A stretch of 64,000 nt of DNA. Source: Cylindrodendrum hubeiense (Eukaryota; Ascomycota; Sordariomycetes; Hypocreales; Nectriaceae). How positions within the stretch are numbered: position 1 is the first letter of the stretch; each line of letters opens with the position of its first letter. Both the position numbers and the translations under genes were made by a program. Under the pieces are notes generated by a model. It was not told where the DNA came from, searched no databases, and was given only the letters and a program-made list of their open reading frames with translations. The stretch covers positions 186,001 to 250,000 of the forward strand of contig JAANBB010000019.1 in NCBI GenBank assembly GCA_014621425.1. The letters run 5' to 3'. Shown piece by piece: positions 22,337 to 34,080 of the stretch.

Positions 22337-23479
22337 TTACGCAACCCCGCCATCCGCGGTATCTTCTTCGTCCTGGTCATCTACGGTCTTTGGTATGTCT
22401 TCTTCCCCTGCGTAATATATCTTGGTCTTGGCATACAAAGGGCATGCCCATGTCTCACATGCTAGCTTCCAGGCATTGCAAGCCCGGTGGAACCAGTTTG
22501 GGTCATCGTCGTTCGGTTGTCGTAGGTCTGTCCACGTGTGATATGGCTCATCACGGGGGCGCTCTCCACGTTCGATCAACGATATTCGCACCACGAGAGG
22601 GCAGTCGATATCATAATGAGGTAGCCTGTTACGATATATCTTTTTGGCCTCTGACACTGCGAACTCGGCTTCGGCTGCGATTAGGGGCGTGAATTGAATC
22701 AGACCTGTCTCCTTGAAGTAGCGGAACCCCAACAAGATGCCCTTCTGATGATCAGATCCGAGGGAATAAGCAGCCAATTTGTCTTTAGACATGCCATCTG
22801 GTTGGAATCCGTTGATCGAGAAGAAGAATGGCTTGCCAAATCTAAAGATAAATGTCATCTCCTCGATCAGAGGCAGTTTGTCGTTGGTTGGCCATGGCCT
22901 CATCGACTGGTCTTTGAATTGATCTAACTCAGTAAGAGTGTAGTGCCTCTCTTCGATGGGGTGCCTTGATGGGAAACCCCAAGGCTTTTTCCATACTGAG
23001 AGCACCTTTCGGAAAGGGAGAGGTAAATCGCGCCTTTCCCCTAAGAACATATCCGCCGAAGGCAGTTGCATTTCAAATACCTTGAGTGTGGCGGACGCAA
23101 AATCGAGCGAGATAATCTGATCTCTGTAACTGGCGTAGAAGTGTAGGATATCGGGTTGCCGGCGACTTCTTCTTTCGGGATACCCTCGTCGCCTTTCTGT
23201 GACGATATCTCTTGTCTCCTTGTCGACTAGAAGCAAGGGCAAGGCGGAAATACCTGAGGCGAGGACATGATTTTTCCACACGGTTATGATTTGATCGGGT
23301 ATTGCCTCTCGAATAATCATTCTCTTGATCTCCAGTGGGAGTGAACTGTAGTCAGCAGAGCCAGTCGTATGGTCTGGCTCCTCCTTGCGCAGTGGTTCAG
23401 AACCGACCAATCTATTGGGCTCTCTCATGGGCAGAGAGTCGGAGCCAACCGGGCCGCTTTTCCCTCCAGATGTCTCCAT
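22337..23479 (-). CDS. 2EXR/F-box-like fungal protein of unknown function
   Basis: Single exon, 380 residues, ATG in a strong GCCATGG-like context at 23479. After a low-complexity N-terminus (about 45 residues) comes SSLPLEIKRMIIREAIPDQ, the L-P-x-E-I-x-x-x-I pattern that opens the fungal 2EXR/F-box-like family; such proteins continue, as here, with about 250 residues of mixed strands and helices (LLVDKETRDIV, EEMTFIFRFGKPFFF) and an acidic tail. The family is greatly expanded in filamentous fungi. Some F-box proteins recruit substrates to SCF ubiquitin ligases, but no such role can be shown here. It is divergent from the caspase-like gene, with 760 bp between start codons. Function unknown. 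Confidence 0.75.
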   Translation of the reverse strand: METSGGKSGPVGSDSLPMREPNRLVGSEPLRKEEPDHTTGSADYSSLPLEIKRMIIREAIPDQIITVWKNHVLASGISALPLLLVDKETRDIVTERRRGYPERRSRRQPDILHFYASYRDQIISLDFASATLKVFEMQLPSADMFLGERRDLPLPFRKVLSVWKKPWGFPSRHPIEERHYTLTELDQFKDQSMRPWPTNDKLPLIEEMTFIFRFGKPFFFSINGFQPDGMSKDKLAAYSLGSDHQKGILLGFRYFKETGLIQFTPLIAAEAEFAVSEAKKIYRNRLPHYDIDCPLVVRISLIERGERPRDEPYHTWTDLRQPNDDDPNWFHRACNAWKLACETWACPLYAKTKIYYAGEEDIPKTVDDQDEEDTADGGVA

Positions 23480-24241
23480 GGCTATGATGTGCCTTGAATG
23501 CGGTGATTCTTTGATGATGTTAGTGGGTTGTGTGTGAGTGTCGCTGAAGTTTCGGGATGTGACAAAAGGTAGGGATTAAGAGAGTTTAAGATTTCTAGGA
23601 AGGTCAGCTAGAATTTATAGGTGCAGGCTGCTTGGGTGGGATATTAAAGAATTCAGGTGAACACCAAATCACTCTGAGAACAGTATGAGAGCAAAGTATA
23701 GTTCGTAAATCATCCATCTTTGTTCACAAAATATGTTGTAATGAACAGTCCTCTGAGCGCACAAGCGTGGGCACGGACAACCCTACTCAACGCAGCCTTG
23801 TCCTTTGTTCCATTCATTTACAAGATGGCAAGGTTGTATAAGCTAATGAAACAAAGCAGATTACATGGAGACTGCCTGGAGGGCGTACTACACTTTGCCG
23901 CTCAACTGCACTTCTATCAGCACTTCGCCCCGCCCGCAGCCTGACTTTTCCACGCCCAACTGCAAAGGTGCCTAATAATGACGCTGATCAATTGTAACGT
24001 AAGCCATATTCCACAGGCTGTGTCTTACCCCGCCTACAGCCTCATTGTCGCCATCTCGGCAGCGTTGGGAACCCTGATCTTTCATCATCTATCGTGCATC
24101 CCTTTATTCCCAATTTTAGGTCCTCTTGAACACAAAGAATTGTCTGTTCAAAGCTTTGACTTCGTCCCAGATCCCACAGCTCAGTCACCAGCTATTTTCT
24201 TCCAACAGCGATCACGTCGTCGTTCTAGGTTGGCAGAAACC
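23480..24241. promoter_or_regulatory. divergent intergenic region between the 2EXR-like and caspase-like genes
   Basis: Holds both promoters. An open frame continues upstream of the caspase start to 23978 and would add 88 residues including a hydrophobic stretch (SLIVAISAALGTLIF); this is read as leader because the ATG at 24242 has an excellent context (ACCATGG). No TATA box was assigned. Confidence 0.5.
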
Positions 24242-26203
24242 ATGGAAGAACATCGTATTGTCGCTCAACACCATGCTGTTTTAATCGGAATTGATGCCTA
24301 TCCCGTTGAATGTAGGCCGCTAGGTGGTTGCGTACGAGATGTTCAGGAGATCAATGCACTTCTCAAAGCTCAGTCGCCTGCTATCAACATTTCTATGCTG
24401 ATAGCAGCCCACAACATCAATGACGAGCCATTCACTGCAGCCAAACACAACGCACCCTTGCCAACATACGAGAATGTAATCTCTACCCTCCTAAAGGTTA
24501 ATGAGGAAGCGAATGCAGGGGACTTTGTCTACATTCACTATGCCGGGCATGGGACTCGAGGTGAAGCAACCTTCAAGTTTTCGAATGAATCCACGGGTGA
24601 CCTCGCGCTGGTCTTACTTGATGATAGGAAGGATGACGGTGTGAGGACCCTAATGGGTAACAGACTCGCTGTTCTGCTAAATGCCATGGTTAAGAAGGGA
24701 CTGACAGTCACCCTCGTTCTGGACTGTTGTTTCTCTGCAAGCGTATACCGCCGCGATAATCCCGACGTCCGCTTTCTACCATACGACTCCGGCGTTGATT
24801 CAAAGTTCTCATCGGATTTGGATGAAACATTCCAAGATCAAGACTTCGATTATCCCCAAAGTCGTGACGTTTCTATGCTGCCAAATTGGCTTATCAACCC
24901 AAACGGATATGCAATTCTTACGGCATGTGGGCCGCACGAAGAAGCGATCGAATTCAAGCCGAGGGATGGACCCAAACATGGGGCCCTTTGTTATTTTCTC
25001 CTTCCACTTGTCAAAGGTGGTGGATTCACAAGGAAACACAAAGACATATACCATTACCTTTGTGCCAAATTCCGAGAATATACGCTGCAGCAAAACCCCG
25101 TGCTATACGGGAACAAAGACCAAGGCTTCTTCGGTCGCGTCACTGGGAAATCGCCCATCACCCCAATTTCGATCGTGAAACGAGGTGAGATCCTTCAACT
25201 ACAAGCAGGTCAAGCACATGGTATTTGCAATGGTGATCAGTTTGCCCTATCCCCCTCAGGATTGTTGGAAACCACCTCCAGTTCAATGGAAACGTTAGTA
25301 CTTGCTAAGGTCTCGCAAGCCAAAGCTTTGACGTCAGATCTTGAGTTATTGGCCGAAACACATACAATTCATCCCCAGACAGGATGGATGGCAAGATCAC
25401 ACCTCCGATCCTCCCTTCGCAGGTTTCCGATACGGCTTGCATCTGACCTGCCACATTTGGATAAATGGTTGACAGCCCTGAGTCAACGATCCCTTTCTGG
25501 CTATACCGAATCAGAGGGGGAGTCATTTTTATTCCAAGTGGTGTTGAACCGCCAGGAGTATGAAATACTAGACGAATCTGGACAAAATATCATCAATCTG
25601 CCGACTATGCCACAAGATCAAACTGAACCCAGCTATGTCTGCGATATTCTCGAACATTTAGCGCAGTTCAAACTGGTAAGGGAAATTGCCAACAAGACAT
25701 CAGCCGATGATTTCCGGGGTTTGATTGATGCCAAGATACTCTGCGCCGTTGACAGGATTTATGATCCCGAGTCTGTGGTAGAAGTCGAACAGGGAGACAT
25801 ATTTGAGTTGGAAATCTCAAATAAAGGAAAACAGGGTCTTTATGTGTTTCTGTACAACATGGGACCTAACTGGCAAGTTGAGGATATTTACCGTGGGACA
25901 TATGAAGTTATTCCCCCTCAGAATCAGGAGAAAAGGTTTATGGGCACCTTTCGCAAGAAGTTGAAAACAATCGTACCACCTAGTATGAGGGAGGAAGGCC
26001 ATGATCAGTGCGATGACATCATCAAAGTTTTCATCACATCTCAGCCGACCTCATTCGATCTACTGGATTTGCCCAAGATTGATGGCATAGCCAAGAAGAG
26101 TTCAAGCAGTAGGACTGGTGGAGGAGACACGAATCTCTCTGAGGATTGGATTGCGCTGAATTTTCCTATCCGTACTTCAGTACGCGTACCTGATAGTACT
26201 TAA
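24242..26203 (+). CDS. caspase-like (clan CD, C14) protein with long C-terminal extension
   Basis: Single exon, 653 residues from the ATG at 24242 (upstream in-frame ATG at 23978 considered). The caspase fold runs over about residues 8-310: AVLIGIDAYPVECRPLGGCV is the first strand and substrate-loop region, the catalytic His is His103 in IHYAGHGTRGE, and the catalytic Cys is Cys163 in TLVLDCCFSASVYR. A third core motif is YAILTACGPHEEAIE. In metacaspases Cys is followed by H-S-G; here the sequence is C-C-F-S-A-S, so the enzyme is outside the classical metacaspase pattern. Residues about 370-640 form a second part, where LEISNKGKQGLYVFLYNMG resembles DUF4384-type domains found after fungal caspase domains. 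Such proteins are linked to regulated cell death by family only. Proteolytic activity likely; substrate unknown. Confidence 0.85.
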   Translation: MEEHRIVAQHHAVLIGIDAYPVECRPLGGCVRDVQEINALLKAQSPAINISMLIAAHNINDEPFTAAKHNAPLPTYENVISTLLKVNEEANAGDFVYIHYAGHGTRGEATFKFSNESTGDLALVLLDDRKDDGVRTLMGNRLAVLLNAMVKKGLTVTLVLDCCFSASVYRRDNPDVRFLPYDSGVDSKFSSDLDETFQDQDFDYPQSRDVSMLPNWLINPNGYAILTACGPHEEAIEFKPRDGPKHGALCYFLLPLVKGGGFTRKHKDIYHYLCAKFREYTLQQNPVLYGNKDQGFFGRVTGKSPITPISIVKRGEILQLQAGQAHGICNGDQFALSPSGLLETTSSSMETLVLAKVSQAKALTSDLELLAETHTIHPQTGWMARSHLRSSLRRFPIRLASDLPHLDKWLTALSQRSLSGYTESEGESFLFQVVLNRQEYEILDESGQNIINLPTMPQDQTEPSYVCDILEHLAQFKLVREIANKTSADDFRGLIDAKILCAVDRIYDPESVVEVEQGDIFELEISNKGKQGLYVFLYNMGPNWQVEDIYRGTYEVIPPQNQEKRFMGTFRKKLKTIVPPSMREEGHDQCDDIIKVFITSQPTSFDLLDLPKIDGIAKKSSSSRTGGGDTNLSEDWIALNFPIRTSVRVPDST

Positions 26204-26678
26204 ATTGCTAGCTACTCTCTCTAAAAATGCGGCTCCGCACATGTCTAGACAACACATGATGGGTACGGGTCTAATGACTACATGGCTTACTGTGTGATCT
26301 AATCCATTTGTCGCCCACACCAGTCCAAAGATTCTGGGTCTTCAATTTCCGGGCTACGAGTCGGGCTTGTGCAGCTTGCATGGATCATTGTCTTCACTCA
26401 TCTTTGCATTGCGCAACCTTTATCCAATGCAAACCTGGGTGTGATACAAAAGCCGAAGGGCCAGTCGATCACGGAGTTCAAATATGGAAGGCATATGAAC
26501 ATTCACAAGACCTTTTGGCCATGGAGACGGTTTGACACAGCCCTGATACAAACGCATCTGTTTGGAGTTGAATTCTGCCACAATCTCAATTTGGGCGACC
26601 CAGATTAACATTGAGCAACCTGATGTTCTATGTTCCGCAATTAAACATTATATAACCGAGTCCTGATAAAGCAATCGC
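26204..26678. other. convergent intergenic spacer
   Basis: Between the 3' ends of the caspase-like and GH16 genes. Short frames at 26308-26611 on both strands carry no motif. Nothing else is seen. Confidence 0.5.
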
Positions 26679-27607
26679 TTATTTAGACACGTAGTGGGCA
26701 ACATAGCCGATTTCCATCACGCTACCTGCTCCTCCCCAAGTCTTCGAGTTCGGTGCGCCGGGCTAGAAGTTTGTTAGCGTTGACTTCCATTCACGACAGT
26801 TCATAATGACGGCTCATGGCGACGTACCCAGAATCCACCGACAGCGACGTTGAAGATGATGTAGAGGGGGCTCTGGCAGAGAGCCTTCCACACGGTGGCA
26901 CTGCCAATTTCGGCGCCAGTGACAGTGTTGAACACTTTGCCATCCAAGGACCAAGTGATGGAATGGCTCTTCCAGGTGCTGCCCTTGCGGTTGAACTCGA
27001 CTCGCCAGATATGATAACTGGCATCGGGGATGTTGGTAGTGTCGACAATTCCGGATGGTTCGTTGCAAATACCGCCTTGGGACACGTCGCAGTGGACACC
27101 ACCATAAGCAAGCTTCTGGCCGTTGATGTTTTCCAGGACATCGATCTCTCCGCAAGCAGGCCACTTGGTGCCCTTTCGGTAGGAGTTGCCGAGGAGCCAG
27201 AAGGCAGGCCAAAGACCCTGCTTGTGGATCTTGGCGTTGCCGCCGAGGCGAAGTTTGGCCTGGACTCTGGTGATCTTGCCGAGGGTCGGGGTGAAGGTGT
27301 ATTTAGACTCGATTCGTGCGGACGTCCATCCATTAGGGGCTGATTTGTCGGCTCGGGGAATCAGTTGAAGGGTGCCTTTGCCGGTAATGAGCAAGTTGTT
27401 AGAGGACTTGGTGTATCTCTGATATTCATTGTTGCCGTTGACATCGCCTGTGATCAGGTTCCAATGGCTCGTGCTGGGCAGTGTCTTGGCCTTCCCGGCG
27501 AAATCGGAGGTCCAGACTTTGGTGAAGCCTGAGTAGGCAGGGGGTGTCAATGCCAGTGCAACGGCAAAGAGCGAAAGAAAAACGGTCAAGACATTGCGAG
27601 AAAACAT
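26679..27607 (-). CDS. secreted GH16 beta-glucanase-type glycoside hydrolase
   Basis: Two exons, 27607-26828 and 26762-26679, with a 65-nt intron (26827-26763); 287 residues. The ATG at 27607 begins a classic signal peptide (MFSRNVLTVFLSLFAVALAL). The GH16 catalytic motif GEIDVLEN gives nucleophile Glu154, Asp156 and acid/base Glu159. The active-site lining GLWPAFWLLG precedes it, and FNVAVGGFW is continued by PGAPNSKTWGG from exon 2, the usual jelly-roll end of the fold, finishing with MEIGYVAHYVSK. Family members cut or rearrange beta-1,3/1,4-glucans in fungal or plant cell walls. No GPI signal or carbohydrate-binding module is present, so the product should be a free extracellular enzyme. 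Exact substrate not determined. Confidence 0.9.
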
Positions 27608-29267
27608 GGCCACGGTAAACGAGTGTGTGGTTTAGGAAAACGAGAGACAGCGAACAAACGAGTGTTGGCTAACGACAGACACCACCAGCAGCAGTTCAGG
27701 GCAGAGGTCTCCTCTTGTAATGAAATTGATCTTGTTCCATCCCCCTTCTCGGGTCCACCGGCCAAGACTCCCTTGAGCAAGGAAGAGTCACGGCGATTGC
27801 AGAATCAGGCCCAACAGGCAGGTTGCATCCATCTCCTGTCCGGGGGGAGATTCAATAGTGTCCGTTTGTGAACCAGTCATACGCAGCTTGGCCCACTGTA
27901 TGTCTCATTCAGGACAGCGTTCCGGCTGACCAACACGCGAGCCCTGGTCCGGAAGCCCAGAAGGGGAAATGGGTCGACGCCACGCCGAACGCCACAGGCT
28001 GGGCCAAGCCCTTTTCAGCGGCGAACATGCCACTGTTATGGCCACTGTTGTTGCGACGGGCGGCACGGGGAATGAGACGCGACACCCGTCCGCCGTTGAC
28101 TATGGCGGGTGTCTCGGTGCAGGCTTCTAGGGGATCCGGTAATAACTACGCGTATTGGTAGCGTGATTTGATGCAGATTACGAGTCCCTGAAGAGTCTCT
28201 ATATTTAGTTGCCAAGCTACGACAGAACCGGCTTAAATGATTCACCCTTAGCGTCCACCCACGCGATCTTGGCAGATTGAGTTCAACGAGTTGCCCGTGT
28301 CCGATGCAAGGAATTTCCGACGCAAGGGATTATGGACGCTCAGGCATATGTTTATATTGATGTTCAGGCCGGTCTCGCATACTTGGTTTTCATTAGCACT
28401 CGGGAATCATTGTGTCAAACTCGCCATACGGTAGCCAGCTTGCGCCCTCACTCGTCGCATTGCAGGTAACATTCCACGTCCCCACTCCCACACTTTTTGC
28501 ATGGTCGCTTAAATTGCCGCTCCTCCGCCGTATAGCCTCGCTTGGTTAGATTGCTGTCAGCGATGAGATAAGCAGATTAAGCCTGAAGCATCTGTAACAT
28601 GCCACGCGCTGCAGCATGAACATCCTCGAGGGGGCTCGTATAGCTGGAACACATCATTCTCGTGTTTTTTTAAGCTCGTCGTGGCGGACCAGAGAATCGA
28701 GAAGTAGAGTGCAGATCGGGATGCGAGGCAAAATATCTCAATTTGCAGACCTGCTGACGAGCGATTTCCGTACGCTAGAACATGACAAATGCATTTGGAA
28801 TCAGTTAGAGTAATGAAGCTGAGTTGAGGCAAGACAGCGTGCTGAAGTCACATCAAATGGTATTTTGCAGGGTAGCTAAACGCATGTAAAGTCATGTGAC
28901 TCCTGGGAGACGAGTGTAGAGGTGTCATCTAGATTGCGGACTTCTACCCACTTCAGTTTGCAACCTAAGACGATGAATGTGTTTCCTATTGGTGTGCGCG
29001 AACTCCTCTCGCCCACTTATGGTAGTGCTGGGATCGCGTTTCTGTCCATAATTAGATAATTAGTGCCAGACAGATAATACGTTCTGGAATATTGATCCAC
29101 ACGATAGAACAATCATGTTCTCTGAACGCGATACACGTCATATTGAAGGTAGACAATAGCTCAATTAAGTGCAGGCGATCCGCGTCATTGATGTTATATT
29201 GTACCCCATCCCTTACCGTCTCACTTGTTCACTACTGCCCTGACACGCCCATTTCCTGGTCTTTATT
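27608..29267. other. 1.7-kb intergenic region
   Basis: Promoter of the GH16 gene on the left and 3' flank of the hydrolase on the right. Open frames up to 97 codons (27868-28161) have no motif or plausible splicing. No repeat stands out. Confidence 0.5.
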
Positions 29268-30149
29268 TTAGCCGAACACCCTAAACTTCTCGAAGAATTG
29301 CCCCATAGCCTCCGCTACTACTTTTTCATTCGTCTCAATCGCAAAATGTCCTGCATCCAGCCACTGCAACTCAAACTTTTCAACGTCGTTTTTAAATGCC
29401 TCTGCACCAGGTGGGATAAAGATGGCATCATTCTTGCCCCAAATTGCCAATACGGGAACCTTTGACTTGCGGAAGTAGTCCTGAAACGAGGGATATAAGT
29501 CAATGTTGTTGCGGTAGTCGTAAAGCAAGTCTAACTGCACATCCTGGTTTCCCTTCCTTTGCATTAGGGCATGATCGAGGTGATAGCTCTCTGGCTGGAT
29601 CTGATCAGGGTTCTTTGATCCATTGGTGTACTGCCATTTAACTGAGTCCAACTCCAAGGCTGGTCGTAGCGCATTGCGATCCTCAGTAGATCCAGAATCC
29701 CAATACTTCCGAATTGGAGCCCAGAATTCCTTGCCGAACCCTTCGACATAGGCATTCCCGTTTTGGCTAACAATGGCAGCAACCTTCTCGGGGTTCTTCA
29801 GAGCAAGGCGCAATCCAGTTGGTGCACCGTAGTCAAAGATATAAATGGCGAACTTGTCCAGCTTCAGGGAGATTACGAAGTTGTCAATCGTTGTCGCTAG
29901 GTTGGCGAAATTGTAGACGTAGCCTTCTGGGACAGCTGTGAATCCATAGCCTGGTAGATCTGGAGCAATGACTCGATAGCCCTGAGCGGCTAAGTGGGGA
30001 ATCAGATTGCGGAATTGATGGGAGGAGGAGGGGAATCCATGGAGGAGGAGAATCGTTCCTATCGGTGCCTTCGATGGACTAGCATGACGATAAAAGATGT
30101 CCACCCCGCTGGTTTTGACAAATGATGTCCGCATAGTGTGAGAATCCAT
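29268..30149 (-). CDS. alpha/beta hydrolase (epoxide hydrolase / dehalogenase-like)
   Basis: Single exon, 293 residues. The order of motifs is that of the epoxide hydrolase and haloalkane dehalogenase branch: oxyanion segment LLLHGFPSSSHQFRNLIP (HGFP at 37-40), APDLPGYGFT (63-71), the nucleophile elbow FDYGAPTG with Asp106 in the nucleophile place, WGKNDAIF with Asp241, and LDAGHFAIE with His268. The nucleophile is Asp, not Ser, which excludes an ordinary esterase or lipase. The elbow is F-D-Y-G where most epoxide hydrolases have H-D-W-G, so substrate range may differ. No signal peptide is seen; cytosolic. Relatives are common in fungal detoxification and secondary metabolism. It stands alone, 2 kb from the divergent LaeA-like methyltransferase. 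Confidence 0.88.
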   Translation of the reverse strand: MDSHTMRTSFVKTSGVDIFYRHASPSKAPIGTILLLHGFPSSSHQFRNLIPHLAAQGYRVIAPDLPGYGFTAVPEGYVYNFANLATTIDNFVISLKLDKFAIYIFDYGAPTGLRLALKNPEKVAAIVSQNGNAYVEGFGKEFWAPIRKYWDSGSTEDRNALRPALELDSVKWQYTNGSKNPDQIQPESYHLDHALMQRKGNQDVQLDLLYDYRNNIDLYPSFQDYFRKSKVPVLAIWGKNDAIFIPPGAEAFKNDVEKFELQWLDAGHFAIETNEKVVAEAMGQFFEKFRVFG

Positions 30150-32174
30150 TGTGGTGAATTAATATAAAATCTTTGATACAATGGAGCTTAGAAGCTAGCC
30201 GTGGTTGATGTCGAAGATGGATGAAAGTGATGAGTGCCAAGAGTACTGTCCAAGCACGATCTTCTTTATTATTTATATTTTTGGAATCCACTGCTTTATA
30301 AGAGAAATGACGTGAATGAATGGTCTATACCGAATGGCACTGAACTACTCGGTAATTGGGATGAATGATTCCTCATCTACGCCTTTCCCATGTCATTGAT
30401 GTGGAATCTATATCTCATAGTGCTTGCGGTTTGTCATCCTTGAGTAGGGCGGGGTCGGCCACCGCCAGTCGGATGGCGTGGATAAAGTTTGTCAGCGACG
30501 CCCTTTCGTGCAAACCCTCATCACCATGACTTGACAATGACGGTTAATGATGAACTGCGTCAAGGATTAAATATACTAAGCATGCAATGAATTTACATGA
30601 TTTCGTTTGTGGTGAAACAAGCTTCTTAAATCCACTGCTCCTCCATATGGAGGTACTAGGTAACACCTGGCGACAAAACGAGTCCCCATGATTAAAAGTC
30701 AGACATCTCAACAGACTTAGTACTTCCCCTAGGCTCTACTAGTGGATGAAAGTAACTCGTGCCACATGGTTTGAGACAATTGGCGATTACCGCGCGTCGC
30801 AATGAGTTAGGACCTGGTCAGAACATCGGGAGACCATTGTTAAACAGCACCCTATTTGTACTCTAGAATGCATTTCCATATTTAATATATCATAATAAGG
30901 CCTCGACCTGCCAGTGAAAGGGGTTCATGTTCCGCGCTGAAGCCCACATGCGTGGCGGAATGAACCCTGGCGCATACCGGGCTCTCAACTATGACAGGTC
31001 ATCGATGAAGACAAATGCGGCCACAAATATGGCTTTATTGCCCGGAACCTTCTTCGCCGCCCTCTTTGCAATGCCGTCACTTAACTGGAACAAGAAAAAT
31101 CTCATATCAACCAACTTTTCCTATTACAGCCGCTGTCTTCTGTGTTTGGGTAATTATCAACCCGAGAAAGCGAATTTTTATGAGACCTTTGTGAACAAAG
31201 GCGACTCTACTCAACCGTTTGAGTAAAGACGGATGTCATAAGTTAGAGGCTGGAATGCTATTCGCCGATAGGACAGCCCGGAACAGTACGATATTGGACA
31301 CGCCTTTCTAGATCAGTAAATGACAAAACAAAATCCTTGACAAATGTAATCCTTGACTCGTTGGTCAAACCCTACGAAGGACTCTTCCTCATTCTTCCCA
31401 AAAGATAGATTGACATAACTCAACCTAAAACCAAGCGGTGGGGATCGACACCACGGGATCATGGCGACGGAGCCAGTATATAGACAAGCTGAGAAGGGCA
31501 CATCTGGCCTACGAAGCTCCCCAGCCATTAACACATGGAATTACATTGATGACCATTCTACCAATATCCGATGTGACACTTGACCATATTCGCCGTCGGA
31601 CATTATCGGGACTACGATCCCGGTCACCCAATTGGGGTTGATGCCGAAGTCCTCGTTTACCGCCATAAATCCAATTATGAGGCCACATGAGCTCATCTGT
31701 CAAAGTTTCAGTGGGTATGTACACTAGTAGCCCCACATAACACGCAATGAACTCGCCGGCGTGTTTTGCGTCCGACCTTGTTCCTCCCTCCACTATCTTG
31801 GGTTGGAATACTATTGCTGCCTTCGAAAATATTCGCCACGACTACAGAAAGAGTGTTAGTTACCTAGTTAATGGAAGCACCCTAGATAAATTGTAATTGC
31901 TAGGGGGTTGGGTTTTACGCAGCAACTGGTGGCTGAGAGTCGACGTATGGCAACCTTGCAAAGCCACAGCTGTTGGTTGTTCTGGTTATACCCTAGGATC
32001 ATCATGCATTGGCGCCAGATTGCCATTGGCTCACATCCAATTTTTTGACATGGGCAAAGCAGTTATAAAGGTTGACTGATCCTATTGCGTGAGGGGTAAA
32101 ACGCGCGTTTGACATTCCGTCTTTCCACGAAGAACTCACCCGGCACAGATCTATCGTCAGAGTTGACTGAGACA
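30150..32174. other. 2-kb divergent intergenic region
   Basis: Lies between the minus-strand hydrolase and the plus-strand methyltransferase. No confident gene; a 99-codon plus frame at 30927-31226 has no motif. A TATTTATATTTTTG run near 30270 could act as an AT-rich promoter element of the hydrolase. No repeats noted. Confidence 0.5.
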
Positions 32175-33591
32175 ATGGTCACTTCTGACATCAATGAGAT
32201 TGTGGTCCCTGACCCTGAAGAACAAGTATGTTGCTTTGCTCCTTAATAGCGATGAATGAACTGACAGTTGATAGGGACAGGCCACCGACGAGGATTCTTC
32301 AATTGGATCCGTACGGAGATCCGCACCCATCAATGCAATGAGACCATGGTTTTGACTTGTCAATAGGAAGCGGCGTCATCGACAGAGAGCATTTCCAGCT
32401 CTATTATTCACTATCGGCTTGAGAATGGTCGAACATATCATCGATACAAGGATGGAAGTAAGCTCCTCTTTCGCCTAGTGCTCAGTATTATAACTAATTC
32501 GGATAGAATACAACCTTCCCAATGACGAAATTGAAAACGAAAGACTGGGTATGATTCTTTGCGCAGTTCAGATGCACTCTTCCACTTACACCACAGCCTC
32601 TAGACCTACAACATCATTTGTTCCTTGCCACGTATGACAACAAGCTCGGTCTAGCACCACCAAACGCGTCTTCGTCAAAGGTCAGACGCGTTCTTGATGT
32701 AGGAACTGGCACAGGAATATGGGCAATTGATTACGCAGACGAGCATCCGGAAACTGAGGTCAGACCTTCACCTCCATAAGGCGAATATAGCTAATCCAAT
32801 TTTAGGTTGTCGGCGTTGATTTGTCTCCAATTCAACCTGAGTTGTATGACTTGACCTTTCCTCATATTACTTGCATAAACTAATTTCGCAAAGTGTTCCC
32901 CCAAATGTTCGGTTTATTGTCGACGATATCGACGAGGACTGGGTGTATTCTCAACCTTTTGACTATGTCCACAGTCGGATGATGAATTTCAGTATTCAGA
33001 ATTGGTCTGTCTATTTTGGCAAGATCTTTGAGTGAGTTAACTCAGACTGTGCTGTGTTTGTTGTGATATGTACTGAATGACATAAGCAATCTCGTGCCGG
33101 GTGGCTTTGTAGAGGTACAGGAGATCGACATTAATGTCAGATGCGATGATGGCACCCTCATGGAAAACCACAAGCTCTTTCAATGTTCCAAGCTTCTGGA
33201 AGATGCATCAATCAAGACAGGAAGAGCCTTTGAATCATTCGACAACATGAGAGAGGCCATGGTGGATGCTGGCTTTACCGATATTGTTGACACCCGCTTC
33301 AAGTGGCCGACTAATCGCTGGCCAAAGGACCGTAAGCTTAAGGAGTTAGGGTCATGGAATAACGAGAATACAGGAGTCGCTTTGGAGTCTCTGACTATGG
33401 CACCATTCACCAGAGTTCACGGATGGACAAAGGAAGAAGTTACAGTGTTTCTTGCTGAGGCAAGAAAGGAACTCAACAACCCGGCGATTCACGCATACTC
33501 TCCCATGTATGTGGTATCTCTTCCGAAATCTTATATCATTTGCTAATTATAGAATAGATGTTCGATATATGGGAAAAAGCCAGAGGTCTGA
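32175..33591 (+). CDS. LaeA-like SAM-dependent methyltransferase, nine exons
   Basis: Exons 32175-32225, 32275-32310, 32367-32457, 32507-32548, 32604-32758, 32806-32843, 32894-33031, 33087-33506 and 33558-33591; the total of 1005 nt gives 334 residues with every junction in phase. The LaeA-like layout is clear: HYRLENGRTYHRYKDGKYNL, then RLDLQHHLFLATYDNKLGLA, SAM motif I VLDVGTGTGIWAIDYADEHP, VVGVDLSPIQPEFVPPNVRF, FDYVHSRMM, and NLVPGGFVEVQEID. It ends IYGKKPEV, the usual family terminus. Relatives include LaeA, a global regulator of secondary metabolism, and many pathway methyltransferases; this copy could be either. The third-to-last intron boundaries are the least certain. It is convergent with the large membrane-protein gene. 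Confidence 0.88.
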
Positions 33592-34080
33592 GCTATCAAT
33601 GGGCTAGCAAATGTGGCTCATTTGGATGTCTTGGAGCTCGCAATATATCCCAACTAAGCTGATAATAAGTCTACCAACGACACATACAGAACGATCATTA
33701 GTTCAATTTGCAAGTCAATTCATTTCCGAGGTTCGGTGTTCTGTGTCCCCCCAATAAGGAGCATCACCAGATCCACAAGTCGGTAGCCAACCACTAAGGC
33801 ATGTGGACTTCTTAGATATGACGCCTAAGACTCTACCACGGCTTTAGAATGGAAGTTAACAACCATAAAAGAGTAATTCCAGGATATTTTCACAATAATT
33901 ACATATAGGTGAATTTGAGCTTCAGTATTAATTGTTGTAGAGACCGTCATGCAGACTAAACTTATCCAGTCGCTCCAAATAAGAATGATGAGTCTAAAAT
34001 TGATCGACTTAGAAACTTCCAGCATTTTCAAATTTTCATTCTCTGCCAAACCCGGCTCCTCCTCTGTGGATAAATTGCAC
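33592..34080. other. convergent spacer
   Basis: 3' flanks of the methyltransferase and membrane-protein genes. AT-rich from 33830; nothing coding is supported. Confidence 0.5.

Noticed and set aside
23978..24241. N-terminal extension of the caspase-like protein with a hydrophobic stretch
   Set aside because: The ATG at 24242 has a far better context and the caspase fold starts right after it; kept only as an alternative.
26816..27343. 175-codon plus-strand open frame opposite the GH16 gene
   Set aside because: Shadow of the GH16 coding strand, which has signal peptide, catalytic motif and a consistent intron.
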